This document shows, one piece after another, positions 43,772 to 52,956 of a stretch of 64,000 nt of DNA. Each line of letters begins with the position of its first letter. Within the stretch, counting starts at the first letter, position 1. The notes beneath the pieces were generated by a model. That model made no database searches and was not told the origin of the DNA. It saw only the letters and a list, made by a program, of their open reading frames with translations. The translations under genes and the position numbers were made by a program. Source of the DNA: Azospirillum lipoferum (GTDB lineage: Bacteria > Pseudomonadota > Alphaproteobacteria > Azospirillales > Azospirillaceae); the NCBI RefSeq assembly GCF_024170005.1, contig NZ_JALJXJ010000005.1:62001-126000 (forward strand). Direction: 5' to 3'.

Positions 43772-44235
43772 TCAGGTCTTGTCCTCGGTAGGGTGAAGCA
43801 AGCCCTGCTCTCGGGCTCGGTCGAGGAGGGCTTTGACGCTCGATGGCGCCCAAGTCCGGGCGCCGGTTTTGCTCGGGATGCCCTGACGCTCCAACTGGCG
43901 GCCGATGCGGGCGAGCGTCGGCTTCTCTCCATCGGCCGCGTTGTGGATGGTCGCGACCAGCTCCACCAGCCGCCTGTCCCGCGCCACCGCCTTCTTGGAG
44001 CGCCGTGGTGCGGGCTTCAACAGGCCAGGATCGGCCAAGCCATCGCCGACCAAGCGGCGGACGGCCCGGATCAGCGCGTCGCGCGTCCAGGGTGCCGGGT
44101 TGTCGCCCGGGCGCTTCTTCACCGCCGTGTTCAACACGTCGACAACGCGGTCCCACGGGTGTGCCGGCCGCAGCCGCTCGACGACCGGGGGAAACTCCCC
44201 GGCGCTCGCAACGACCCGCTCGCTGAGGCGGTCGT
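43772..44235 (-). pseudogene. Site-specific recombinase C-terminal fragment (tentative)
   Basis: About 155 codons on the minus strand with RDALIRAVRRLVGDGLADPG and LARIGRQLERQGIPSKTGAR, then TWAPSSVKALLDRARE, which resembles the C-terminal recombinase/HTH part of serine recombinases. The 5' end is cut at about 44235 by the IS701 sequence, and no catalytic serine domain remains. Identity rests on a short motif, so it is tentative. Confidence 0.45.
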
Positions 44236-44402
44236 CCCGGTGGCGCATCGAGCGCGATTATCGCGAACTCAAGCAGGAGGTCGGGCTCGGCCATTTCGAA
44301 GGGCGGAGCTGGCGCGGTTTTCATCATCACGCCAGCCTGTGCATCGCCGCCTACGGCTTTCTGGTCGCCGAGCGGTGTCTTTTGTATTGAAGGGACTCAT
44401 CT
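44236..44402 (+). mobile_element. IS701-family transposase C-terminal remnant
   Basis: From 44236 to about 44372 the plus strand reads RWRIERDYRELKQEVGLGHF and EGRSWRGFHHHASLCIAAYG, the conserved C-terminal block of IS701-type transposases. Only this end is present. The right end of the element lies near 44402, where the truncated MFS gene begins. It therefore deleted the last part of that MFS gene and the 5' end of the recombinase gene. Confidence 0.8.
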
Positions 44403-45510
44403 GACAGTTTCCGTGAATGGTCGACGAGCGCACGGGTATCACCCGGCCACCGCCGAGCGTGCCGACGGCAATACCGAAGTTTGCGAACGAGATGTTCATC
44501 GTCATGGCGAATGGCGGCGCCTCGCGTCCCGCCAGGGTGACGCGAATCTGGCTGAGCGCGACACTTGCAGTGTGACTGACGCTCCAGAAGAGAAGCGGCA
44601 CCGAGGCGAGAAGAATCGAGCCGCTGGCAAGCGTCGCCAGATTTACAGCGACGACGAGGGCGGAGGTTGCGACGACCATGGCCATAAGCGGCGAGCGATC
44701 CGCGAACCGGCCCGCAATGCCGTTGCCTAGCAGGCCGCCAACACCGAAGAGGAACAAGGTTAGTGCGACGCCCAGCGGTGACAGGCCGAGCGCTTCCTCA
44801 ATCCAAGCGCCGAGATAGGTGTAGGCCGAGAACATCGCCGAGAAGATCAATACCGACAGTCCAAGATGCGCGAGGAACAGAGGCTGGCGCAGGAGGCTGA
44901 GCTGCACGCCCACACCAATGGATTTGGCAGCCGGAATTTTAGGAAAGAGAGCAGAAACAAGCGGCGTGAGCGACAGCGAGGCTGTCGCGAGGACAATGAA
45001 CGGCAGGCGCCAGTTCCCGCCTTGCGCAAGGGCGACGCCAGTCGGCAGCGCCAGCAGCACGCCGAGTACGAACCCGATATTGGCACGTGCCAGGCCCTTG
45101 CCATGTTCGTGAGACGGCGCGAGCCGCGTGACGACCGACGCTCCAACACTGATGAATCCAGGAAGCACGGCATCTTGGACGACCCGTGCCAGAAGCATGA
45201 TGCCAAAATCGGATACGAGTGCGACCACCAGATTGGCGATCGCATAGAGCAGCAGCGTCGAAGTCAGGATGAACCGGGGTGACAGCCGGCCCACGATAAG
45301 CGTGACGAATGGTCCGGCAACCGCCGCCGAGAAGGCGTACCATCCCGCCAGTGCACCTGCTTGGGCGAGCGGGATGCGCAGATCTTCCGCAATGAGCGGA
45401 AGCAGCCCGACGACGATGAATTCGGCCGCGACGACGATCGTCGTCGTCGGGGCCAGCAGCCACAGGGCCGTGCCCAGTGCCTTCTCGGAGCGGTCGCCGG
45501 TGGGGGTCAT
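44269..45510 (-). CDS. MFS transporter, C-terminally truncated by IS701
   Basis: Drug:H+ antiporter-1 type MFS. About 355 native residues give roughly 11 helices (IVVGLLPLIAEDLRIPLAQA and GRLSPRFILTSTLLLYAIAN are typical). After GIAVGTLGGG the frame runs into IS sequence and ends with about 55 foreign, basic residues (total 413). The last helix is lost, so function is doubtful. The start overlaps the SDR stop by 4 bp, giving the operon isochorismatase-like, SDR, MFS on the minus strand. Confidence 0.82.
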   Translation of the reverse strand: MTPTGDRSEKALGTALWLLAPTTTIVVAAEFIVVGLLPLIAEDLRIPLAQAGALAGWYAFSAAVAGPFVTLIVGRLSPRFILTSTLLLYAIANLVVALVSDFGIMLLARVVQDAVLPGFISVGASVVTRLAPSHEHGKGLARANIGFVLGVLLALPTGVALAQGGNWRLPFIVLATASLSLTPLVSALFPKIPAAKSIGVGVQLSLLRQPLFLAHLGLSVLIFSAMFSAYTYLGAWIEEALGLSPLGVALTLFLFGVGGLLGNGIAGRFADRSPLMAMVVATSALVVAVNLATLASGSILLASVPLLFWSVSHTASVALSQIRVTLAGREAPPFAMTMNISFANFGIAVGTLGGGRVIPVRSSTIHGNCQMSPFNTKDTARRPESRRRRCTGWRDDENRASSALRNGRARPPA

Positions 45511-46247
45511 GCGTTCGCCCCCCCGTCGACGGTGAAGCCCGTCCCGTTCACCGAACGGGCCTGATCGCTGGCGATGAAGGCGTAAAGCGCCGCGACGTCC
45601 TCGGGCCTGCCATATTGCTTGATCGCCATCCGCTGCCGCTGGGCTTCGGCATGCGGGCCATCGGCGGGGTTCATGTCGGTGTTGGTCGAGCCCGGATGCA
45701 CGAGATTGACGGTGATGCCCCGCGGGCCGAGGTCACGGGCCGCGCCCTTGGTCCAGGCGATCAACGCGGCCTTGCTGGCGGAATAGAGCGCCTTGCCGGC
45801 ATCGGGCACGCGATCGGCAAGGTTGCTGCCGGTCGAGATGATGCGCCCGCCTTCGGACATGTGCGGCAAGGCCGCCTGGGTCGCGAGGATCACGCCCCGA
45901 ACGTTCACCGCCAGCATTGTATCGATCTGTTCGAGCGTGACCTCCTCGACGGTGCCGTAGCTGATGATGCCGGCATTGTTGACCAGGATGTCCAGGCCGC
46001 CGAGTTCGGAGGCCGCAAGATCGACAGCCTGCTTGATCGACGCCGGGTCCGCTGCGTTCATCCGGATCGCGACAGCGCGACCACCAGCGGCCTCGATCTC
46101 CTTGGCGATGGCATTCGCGGCATCGGCTGACCGCTCGTAACCGATGGCGACGGCAGCGCCTTCGGCTGCAAAGCGGCGCGCTATGGCGGCGCCGATCCCA
46201 CGGCTGGCACCGGTGACGAAAGCACGTTTTCCTTGAAGGGATGACAT
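45507..46247 (-). CDS. SDR-family oxidoreductase
   Basis: A 246-residue short-chain dehydrogenase: VTGASRGIGAAIARRFAAEG, NNAG, catalytic Ser in IISTGSNLAD and YSASKAALIAW; C-terminus VNGTGFTVDGGANA. The ATG at 46247 has a GGAGA ribosome site 8 bp away; an upstream ATG at 46259 is less well placed. It lies between the isochorismatase-like gene (176-bp gap) and the MFS gene (4-bp overlap). Confidence 0.9.
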   Translation of the reverse strand: MSSLQGKRAFVTGASRGIGAAIARRFAAEGAAVAIGYERSADAANAIAKEIEAAGGRAVAIRMNAADPASIKQAVDLAASELGGLDILVNNAGIISYGTVEEVTLEQIDTMLAVNVRGVILATQAALPHMSEGGRIISTGSNLADRVPDAGKALYSASKAALIAWTKGAARDLGPRGITVNLVHPGSTNTDMNPADGPHAEAQRQRMAIKQYGRPEDVAALYAFIASDQARSVNGTGFTVDGGANA

Positions 46248-46423
46248 TGCGATCTCCATTGCAGGGGGTGTCCATCCCGGCCCGCGACGGCACGGGCCGG
46301 ACAATGCTCGACGAACATTTTCCTTTGAAGGCCGTTGACGGCGGGCCGCACTGCTGAGACGGCCGGCAGCCACCTGTCGGGGGCTGAGGGGGCTTTCCTC
46401 CGGCTGGGGAAGCCGTGAAGTCT

Positions 46424-47041
46424 TTACTTGGCGTAGGCTGCGACGATCTGACCGACAAGCTTGGCCCAGGGCATGTCCAGGGCGTCGTACACGGCGGCTG
46501 CTTCCGGTGCGCCGTTGTCTTTCAAAACCTCGACCATCAAGGTCGCATAGTCGGAGAGGACCACGCCGGCCTGCTGGAGGCGGAGCAGGTTTACGTCATG
46601 CTTGGTGCGGCTGAAGGTGCCGGACGCGTCGACCGCGATGTAGGCATCATGGCCCTTGGCCACGGCCGTCATCGCCGGGAAGCCGGCGCAGACTTCGAGC
46701 GAGATGCCGGCAAAGATCAGCTTCTTGCGGCCGGTCGCCTCGATCGCTGCGGCCACCCGGGGATCGTCATAGGCATTCACCGTCGAGCGGTCGATGATCT
46801 CGATGCCGTCCAGCGCTTCGACAAGCTCAGGGAAAGTTGGGCCCCACAAGGTATCGCGCGCGGTGCTGGTGGCGACGATCGGAAGGCCGAGCGCCTTGGC
46901 CGCACGGGCAAGCGCCACGACGTTGTGCTTAAGCTCGCCCGTCTCGTAATCGCGCACGCCGGTCATCAGGTTCACCTGGTGATCGACAAGGATCACGGCG
47001 GCATTGTCCTTGGTCAGCGGATCATAGCTGCGGTTCGTCAT
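46424..47041 (-). CDS. Isochorismatase-like cysteine hydrolase (YcaC-type)
   Basis: A 205-residue cysteine hydrolase. Asp20 (VILVDHQVNLM) and Cys118 (GISLEVCAGF) are the catalytic acid/nucleophile pair of the YcaC branch, which keeps a short loop between GRKKLIFAG and the Cys. Physiological substrates of YcaC-type enzymes are not well known. The ATG at 47041 has GGAGAG upstream. It is divergent from LysR (139 bp), the probable regulator. Confidence 0.9.
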   Translation of the reverse strand: MTNRSYDPLTKDNAAVILVDHQVNLMTGVRDYETGELKHNVVALARAAKALGLPIVATSTARDTLWGPTFPELVEALDGIEIIDRSTVNAYDDPRVAAAIEATGRKKLIFAGISLEVCAGFPAMTAVAKGHDAYIAVDASGTFSRTKHDVNLLRLQQAGVVLSDYATLMVEVLKDNGAPEAAAVYDALDMPWAKLVGQIVAAYAK

Positions 47042-47179
47042 CTCCACTCTCCAGCCAATTATTGGGTCCGGTTCACGACCATCGTTCGTGATGACTGGAA
47101 GCTAGAGGGTGGACCTGCGGACCAGAAGTCGTCAAAATCGCAACTCAACGTCCGATGCAATGGACAATGGGGGCTATCG

Positions 47180-48091
47180 ATGCTGGACCTGAACGACTTC
47201 TTCTACTTCGTCCAGATCGTTGATCGTGGTGGCTTCACAGCAGCCGGCCGGACGTTACGCGTGCCGAAATCGACGCTAAGCCACCGCATGCAGCAGCTCG
47301 AGACCGAACTTGGTGTGCGCCTTCTCAACCGCACCTCGCGCCGCTTCGGCATGACCGATTCCGGCGAGGATTTTTATCGGCACGCCGTCGCGATGCTGCG
47401 GGAGGCAGAACTGGCCGAAACCGCGATCCGCGGGCGCCTGACGGAACCGATGGGCACGGTCCGCTGCACGGCAGGTTCGGCAACCATGCAGTTCGCGCTC
47501 GCGGACATCATCGCCGACTTCCTGGTCCAGCATCCGAAAGTGAATGTTGTCGCGCATGCCGCCGACCGGACGGTCGACATCGTGGGCGAGAATTACGACT
47601 TGGCCGTCCGTGCGCACTCCGACCCGCTGCCGGACTCCAATCTCATTCAGCGGACCCTCGCTCCCGCGCCGTGGTTTCTGTTTGCAGGCTCCGACTATGT
47701 GAAGAAACACGGCGCTCCAAAGACGCCGCAGGACCTGCAGGAGCATCCCTCGCTGTTCATGATGCGAACGGGCGTGGCCCCTGTTTGGCGGTTGCGCCAC
47801 ACACGCCAACCGCGCGACGAGATCGTGGTACCGCTCACCCCGCGCCTGCTCGGCGACGACATGGTCGGTCTCAAGCAGGCCGCGATCAAGGGACTCGGCG
47901 TGGTGGCGCTTCCCGGCTACATTTGCCGGGCCGAAGTCCATTCCGGCGCCATGGAGCGGATCCTCCCGGATTGGCTTGCCGGTGATTCCACGCTGACAGC
48001 GCTCATCCCGTATCGGCAGGGCCTCCTCCCATCCGTGCGGGCGTTCCTTGACCATCTGTCGGCAGAGTTCCCAAAGCGCGTACTCATGTAA
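47180..48091 (+). CDS. LysR-family transcriptional regulator
   Basis: A 303-residue LTTR of the DmlR/CrgA-like group. HTH within residues 3-62 (LNDFFYFVQIVDRGGFTAAG, VPKSTLSHRMQQLETELGVR), effector domain from about 90. It is divergent from the isochorismatase-like gene and probably activates that operon. The pirin operon begins 237 bp downstream. Confidence 0.92.
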   Translation: MLDLNDFFYFVQIVDRGGFTAAGRTLRVPKSTLSHRMQQLETELGVRLLNRTSRRFGMTDSGEDFYRHAVAMLREAELAETAIRGRLTEPMGTVRCTAGSATMQFALADIIADFLVQHPKVNVVAHAADRTVDIVGENYDLAVRAHSDPLPDSNLIQRTLAPAPWFLFAGSDYVKKHGAPKTPQDLQEHPSLFMMRTGVAPVWRLRHTRQPRDEIVVPLTPRLLGDDMVGLKQAAIKGLGVVALPGYICRAEVHSGAMERILPDWLAGDSTLTALIPYRQGLLPSVRAFLDHLSAEFPKRVLM

Positions 48092-48328
48092 AAGCTGGCC
48101 ATCGAGGCCACACCACACAGTGTTGAGCAGCCGTCTTGCGCGGAGCAAGACGGCGTCATCGTTCAGCAAAGGCATGCTCCCGCCCACAGTCCTATCCATA
48201 CGTTCGGAGTGACTGCCCCGCCGCCCATCGTCCAAATCCGTGAACGCTAGGTTCCAAACTTAGCGACTTCTCGACCGATCTGTCCGGCTCATAATCGGCC
48301 CAACAGACAAGGTCTTGGAGTGAATATT

Positions 48329-49207
48329 ATGGACGGCGCTACAAATACCGAAATTTCTGTGGTGAACTTCCAACGAATTGGGAAAATCTCATCGGGAGTT
48401 ATGCACAACATCGGCACCGGATTTTCGGCCAGGCATTTCTCCGAAGAGATGTTCGAAGGCGGCATGGACCCGTTGCTCATGGTTGACCATTTCGTCATGA
48501 CCGGGCCTACCTTCGAGCCGCACCTCCATGCCGGCATTTCGGCCGTGACCATGATGTTCGAGGATTCGAAAGGCACTTTCCTCAGCCGCGATACGCTCGG
48601 CCACAACATCGAACTCAAGGCCGGCGATCTCTACTGGCTCGCCGCGGCGAGCGGTGCCGCTCATGAGGAGAAGCCGGTGGCCAACTCGCGCATCCACGCG
48701 CTGCAGGTGTTCGTGAACCTGCCGGAGCGGCTGAAGAAGTGCCCGGCGCGATCGTTGCAGGTCAGCGCCGGCGACATGCCCACGATCACCGGCGAAGGGC
48801 ACCGTGTTCGTGTCGTGCTCGGTGTCAGCGGAGGCATCGGCGGCGAGACGGGAACGCCAGAAGAGATGACGATGCTCGACGGCTTTCTCACCGCTGGCGG
48901 TCGGTTCAGCCACGAACTGCCCGAAGGTCGCCAAGCATGGATCTATGCGGTGTCCGGCAGTGTCACGGTTGTGGTGGAGGGTGAGGAACGGGTCCTTCAG
49001 GCGGGCGCGGCAACGACGGTCGAGGCCGGGTCAGCGACCGGCATCGTCCTTGGAGCTGACGACCCTTCCCACTTCGTCCTGATGGCAGGCAAGCCGATCC
49101 ACGAGACGTTCGTGAAATACGGCCCGCTGGTCATGTCGACCGCAGACGACGTGCGCCGCACGCTCGCCGATTTCGCCAAAGGCAAGTTCGGTCGCATTCC
49201 GGCCTGA
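48329..49207 (+). CDS. Pirin-family (bicupin) protein
   Basis: A 292-residue bicupin. The N-terminal cupin has FEPHLHAGISAVTMMFEDSK with the metal-binding His pair and later LYWLAAASGAAHEEKP; the second cupin domain (about 180-270) is more divergent. Pirins of this type act as quercetinase-like enzymes or redox cofactors. The ATG at 48329 lies 8 bp after GGAG; a GTG at 48320 is less likely. It leads an operon with wrbA-like, hydrolase and GMC genes (74-bp, 24-bp and 35-bp gaps). Confidence 0.85.
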   Translation: MDGATNTEISVVNFQRIGKISSGVMHNIGTGFSARHFSEEMFEGGMDPLLMVDHFVMTGPTFEPHLHAGISAVTMMFEDSKGTFLSRDTLGHNIELKAGDLYWLAAASGAAHEEKPVANSRIHALQVFVNLPERLKKCPARSLQVSAGDMPTITGEGHRVRVVLGVSGGIGGETGTPEEMTMLDGFLTAGGRFSHELPEGRQAWIYAVSGSVTVVVEGEERVLQAGAATTVEAGSATGIVLGADDPSHFVLMAGKPIHETFVKYGPLVMSTADDVRRTLADFAKGKFGRIPA

Positions 49208-49281
49208 CGCCGCCACCCTCCTCAACCTGAACCACGCGCGGTGCCCGGCATCGCGCGACGGCCGAACCACGCCTGGAGTTC

Positions 49282-49911
49282 ATGACGATGGCCACTCCCA
49301 AAATTCTGATTGTCTTCTATTCGCGCAATGGCTCGACTGCTGCGCTCGCCGAAGCGGTGGCCGAGGGAGCGCGTGCGCTCGGCGCCGAGGTTCGACTGCG
49401 CCGTGCCCGTGAGATGGTCGGGCCCGAGGTCATGGCAATGGCGCAGGGCTGGGCCGAGAACGCGGCAGCCATGAACGAGACATATGGGGCGCCGACCGCC
49501 GACGATGCGGTTTGGGCGGACGCCATCATCTTCGGCACGCCGACCCGTTTCGGCGGCGTCGCATCCGAGCTGAAAGCCTATATCGACGGGCTGGGCGGCG
49601 TCTGGTTCCAGGGCAAGCTGAATGGCAAGCTCGGCGGCGTCTTCGGCTCCACCTCGTCCAAGCATGGCGGTAACGAATCGACCCTGCTCTCGATCTACAC
49701 CGTGATGGCGCATCTCGGCCTGATCATCGTGCCTCTGGGCTATTCGCACCCGGCTCTGTTCAAGGCGGGCACGCCCTATGGCGCGACCTTCATCTCGCAA
49801 GGCGACACCAAAAAGCCGGGCGACGAAGACCTAGCCGTCGCCCGCTACCAGGGCGAGCGCATTGCGCAGCTTGCCGGCCGGATCGCCGAGCCGGTGTCCT
49901 CCGCCGCCTGA
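49282..49911 (+). CDS. NAD(P)H:quinone oxidoreductase, WrbA-type flavoprotein
   Basis: A 209-residue flavodoxin-like quinone reductase. The FMN phosphate loop is YSRNGSTAALAEAVAEGA, followed by ADAIIFGTPTRFGGVASELK and FGSTSSKHGGNESTLLSIYT, both characteristic of WrbA. It reduces quinones by two electrons and protects from oxidative stress. Its place with pirin and GMC oxidoreductase suggests handling of an aromatic or quinone intermediate. The first Met (49282) or the Met at 49288 may be used. Confidence 0.93.
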   Translation: MTMATPKILIVFYSRNGSTAALAEAVAEGARALGAEVRLRRAREMVGPEVMAMAQGWAENAAAMNETYGAPTADDAVWADAIIFGTPTRFGGVASELKAYIDGLGGVWFQGKLNGKLGGVFGSTSSKHGGNESTLLSIYTVMAHLGLIIVPLGYSHPALFKAGTPYGATFISQGDTKKPGDEDLAVARYQGERIAQLAGRIAEPVSSAA

Positions 49912-49935
49912 CGTGCAAACCCGAGGAGACCTCAA

Positions 49936-50883
49936 ATGATCGATCTCACGACGTCTGCCGGCCCGATCGTGACCAACGTCCCCTGGCTTTCAGCCGCTGA
50001 ACGCGAGCGGGAGGCCAGGCTTCTGGAGCACTTCGCCGATTTCTGGGCGACCGCGACCGGCTCGCCTCGCGATATCTACGACCGCTTCATCGCTGCCAGC
50101 CCGATGGCCGACCGCACTGCCACCGAGGAAGTGACGAACGGCGAGGTTCATGGCTGGTGGGTGCGCCCGGCCGAGGTGCCGCCGGTTGCCGGCCACGCAA
50201 TCCTGTTCATCCATGGCGGCGGCTATGTGCTGGGCACGGCCAAGGCATATCGCGGTCTGGTCAGCCAGATCGTGAGCCGGACGGGCATCCCGGCGCTGAC
50301 GATCGACTATCCGCTTGCTCCGGAAGCGAGCCTGCCGGCGGCGCCGGACGCGGCGCTCAGAGCCTATGCCTATCTGGTTGAGCAAGGGTTCGGCCGGATT
50401 GCGATCATAGGAGACTCGGCAGGCGGTGGCCTGTCGCTGGTGACGATGGTGCAGCTCGCCGAGCGGTCCGACCTTCCGAAGCCGGTTGCGGGCGTACTCT
50501 TCTCCCCCTGGGCCGATCTCGCTTTCACGGGCAAGTCGATGACCGATCCCGCCGTCACGGACGCGCTGATCGGCTACGACTATCTCGCCGACTGCGCTCG
50601 CAAATATGTCGGCGCCTACGATCCCCGCGACCCGCTCGCCTCGCCGTTCCATGGCGATCTCTCCGGTCTGCCGCCGCTGCTGATCCAGGTCGGCACCGAC
50701 GAGCGCCTTCTCGACGACTCCCGGCAGGTCGCCGCCAAGGCGGCCGGGGCAGGCGTGCCCGTCGAACTCGAGGTGTGGGAGGGAATGCACCACGTCTTCC
50801 AGCTCGACGTCGCGCAGCTTGAAAGCAGCCGCGAAGCGCTCGATCGGGCCGGCCGCTTCATCACCCGCGCCTTCGGCTGCTGA
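49936..50883 (+). CDS. Alpha/beta hydrolase, HSL-type
   Basis: A 315-residue esterase of the hormone-sensitive lipase family. HGGG (93-96, in FIHGGGYVLG) forms the oxyanion hole, Ser161 is the nucleophile in GDSAGGGLS, and the acid and base residues are in QVGTDERLLDDS and EGMHHVFQLD. It likely cleaves an ester or lactone. GAGGAGA precedes the ATG. Confidence 0.92.
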   Translation: MIDLTTSAGPIVTNVPWLSAAEREREARLLEHFADFWATATGSPRDIYDRFIAASPMADRTATEEVTNGEVHGWWVRPAEVPPVAGHAILFIHGGGYVLGTAKAYRGLVSQIVSRTGIPALTIDYPLAPEASLPAAPDAALRAYAYLVEQGFGRIAIIGDSAGGGLSLVTMVQLAERSDLPKPVAGVLFSPWADLAFTGKSMTDPAVTDALIGYDYLADCARKYVGAYDPRDPLASPFHGDLSGLPPLLIQVGTDERLLDDSRQVAAKAAGAGVPVELEVWEGMHHVFQLDVAQLESSREALDRAGRFITRAFGC

Positions 50884-50918
50884 CCGGTCGCACAATCATC
50901 ATCTCCCGGAGGAACGTT

Positions 50919-52445
50919 ATGCCGATCCAGTCTCCATCCGACACCCTCTTCGATGTCGCAATCGTCGGCGGCGGCTCGGCCGGCGCCGTTCTCGCCCGGC
51001 GCCTGAGCGAGGACGCAGGACGCCGCGTGCTCCTGCTCGAGGCCGGGGAGGCTTACGCACCGTCCGCTTACCCGGACGTGATCGCCAACGCCAACCGCGT
51101 CGGCGGCGATGCAGCACACGGATGGGGTTACCACACGCAGGACGGCGCGACACTCGGCCACGACGTCAACGCGATCCGCGGCAAGGTGCTGGGCGGCAGT
51201 TCAGGCGTGAACGCCGCGGTTGCGATGCGGGCACGCCCCTCCGACTTCGCCCGCTGGACTGCCATGGGTATCGAAGGCTGGACGTGGGACGACGTGTTTC
51301 CGATCTTTCGCGAACTCGAGAACACGCCGACCGGCGATGACGCCTGGCACGGCCGCACCGGTCCGTTCCCGATCCGGCAGCGGACGATGGAGGAGATCAC
51401 GCCATCGATGCGCGCCTTCGTCCAGGCGTCCGAAGCGCTCGGCCTCAAGCGGATCACCGACTTCAATGGCGCCGAGCAGAACGGGGTCTCGCCCTATCCG
51501 CTGAACGTTGTGGACGAGCGCCGGATCAACACTGGCATCGCTTACCTTACCGACGAGGTGCGTGCGCGGCCCAACCTCACCATCCGTGGCAAAGCGGAAA
51601 CCGACAGGGTGCTGTTCGACGGCAAGCGCGCAATCGGCGTTCGCCTGGCCGGCGGCGAGGAAATCCGTGCCGGGCAGGTGATCCTGTCGGCCGGCACCTA
51701 TGGCAGCCCCGCCATCCTGATGCGCTCCGGCATCGGCCCGGCGGCGCATCTGGAGGATCTCGGCATCCCCGTCCTGCTCGACGCGCCGGTCGGCGAGCGG
51801 CTGAAAGAGCATCCCTTCTATTACAATGTCTATGCACTGAAGCCGGAGGTGAGCAGCATGACGCCCGCCGCGGGTGCGATCATCTGGACCAACTCGAGTG
51901 AGGCGGGTGAGGATGAACTGGACCTCCATGTCTCCGGCACGCACATCTTCGATCCGGCGCTCAGCCCGACCGGCGGCGCGATCGTGCTCGCCTGTGCGGT
52001 GACGCTACCCGGGTCGAACGGCTCGATCCGGCTCGCCAGCCGCGACCCGCACGACATGCCGCTGATCCGCTTCAATTTCTTCGACGATCCCAGCGACCTG
52101 CGCCGGATGAAGGAGGCGGTGCGCCTGTCGCGCAGGATCGGCCGCACCGCGCCGTTCAGCGATACCATCGCCTTCGAGATGGCGCCCGGCGAGGACATCG
52201 GGGACGATGCGGCGTTGGAGCAGGCGATCGTCGCCCAGATCGACGGCTACTCGCATCCAACGTCGAGTGTGCCGATGGGTGCCGACGGCGATCCGGCGGC
52301 GGTGGTCGACAGCCGCGGCGCGGTTCGCGGGATCGAAGGCCTGCATGTGGTCGACGCCTCGATCATGCCGGACATCGTCTCGGCCCCGACCAACGTAACG
52401 ACGATCATGATGGCCGAGGCGATCAGCCGGAAGCTGGCGTCATGA
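50919..52445 (+). CDS. GMC-family FAD-dependent oxidoreductase
   Basis: A 508-residue flavoenzyme of the glucose-methanol-choline family. The FAD motif is VAIVGGGSAGAVLARRLS; the GMC signature GKVLGGSSGVNAAVAMRARP follows; the C-terminus has the catalytic His region YSHPTSSVPMGADGDPAAVV and SIMPDIVSAPTNVTTIMMAE. It would oxidise an alcohol, using FAD. It is the last gene of the pirin operon, 35 bp after the hydrolase. Substrate unknown. Confidence 0.93.
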   Translation: MPIQSPSDTLFDVAIVGGGSAGAVLARRLSEDAGRRVLLLEAGEAYAPSAYPDVIANANRVGGDAAHGWGYHTQDGATLGHDVNAIRGKVLGGSSGVNAAVAMRARPSDFARWTAMGIEGWTWDDVFPIFRELENTPTGDDAWHGRTGPFPIRQRTMEEITPSMRAFVQASEALGLKRITDFNGAEQNGVSPYPLNVVDERRINTGIAYLTDEVRARPNLTIRGKAETDRVLFDGKRAIGVRLAGGEEIRAGQVILSAGTYGSPAILMRSGIGPAAHLEDLGIPVLLDAPVGERLKEHPFYYNVYALKPEVSSMTPAAGAIIWTNSSEAGEDELDLHVSGTHIFDPALSPTGGAIVLACAVTLPGSNGSIRLASRDPHDMPLIRFNFFDDPSDLRRMKEAVRLSRRIGRTAPFSDTIAFEMAPGEDIGDDAALEQAIVAQIDGYSHPTSSVPMGADGDPAAVVDSRGAVRGIEGLHVVDASIMPDIVSAPTNVTTIMMAEAISRKLAS

Positions 52446-52597
52446 TGCTCGGTGAGTGCGGCCTTCGTGGGAAGGGCATTGCAGTTCGCCGCCACGAGAG
52501 CCGCTCTCGTTCACGCCCGCCCTCTCATGATCTGGCATTCGGTATCACCCTCAAGCCGATTGCCTGCGGCCGCTGCAGAATGCATCCCGATCGAAAT

Positions 52598-52730
52598 CGC
52601 TTGGGTCGTGGAGCGCTCCTTCAGCTGGATCAATCGCTACCGACGACTGAACAACATCGTCGTGCGGGCAAAGGAGCACCTCGCCGTCTTCGTCGAGATG
52701 CCTTCATCTCGATCCTCTTCAGATGCCTGA
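52598..52730 (+). pseudogene. IS5-family transposase C-terminal fragment
   Basis: About 40 codons reading WVVERSFSWINRYRRLNN and then VVRAKEHLAVFVEM match the C-terminal block WVVERTFAWLxRYRRLxxDYE of IS5 transposases. Nothing else of the element is present. It separates the GMC operon from the LysR gene. The 226 bp to 52956 is AT-rich (52781-52866) but contains no gene that I can see. Confidence 0.7.
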
Positions 52731-52956
52731 AGTCGCTCATGACCCAAGAGGGCAGTGCATGACGGCGATAAGCAGCTTGTAAAAAACTTCAATGAAAAGG
52801 CTAAGAGAAAACAGAATCGAGAATTTTAGCACTCACTGCGAGAAATCATAAATTTTTGGCAGGAAATTGCTCAAACAGCCGGCGCACCGCCAGTCAACGC
52901 AAACATCTGCCATGCGTTTGGCGCTAGGCTGCTTTGAGTCCCCGTGCGAGTACCCG

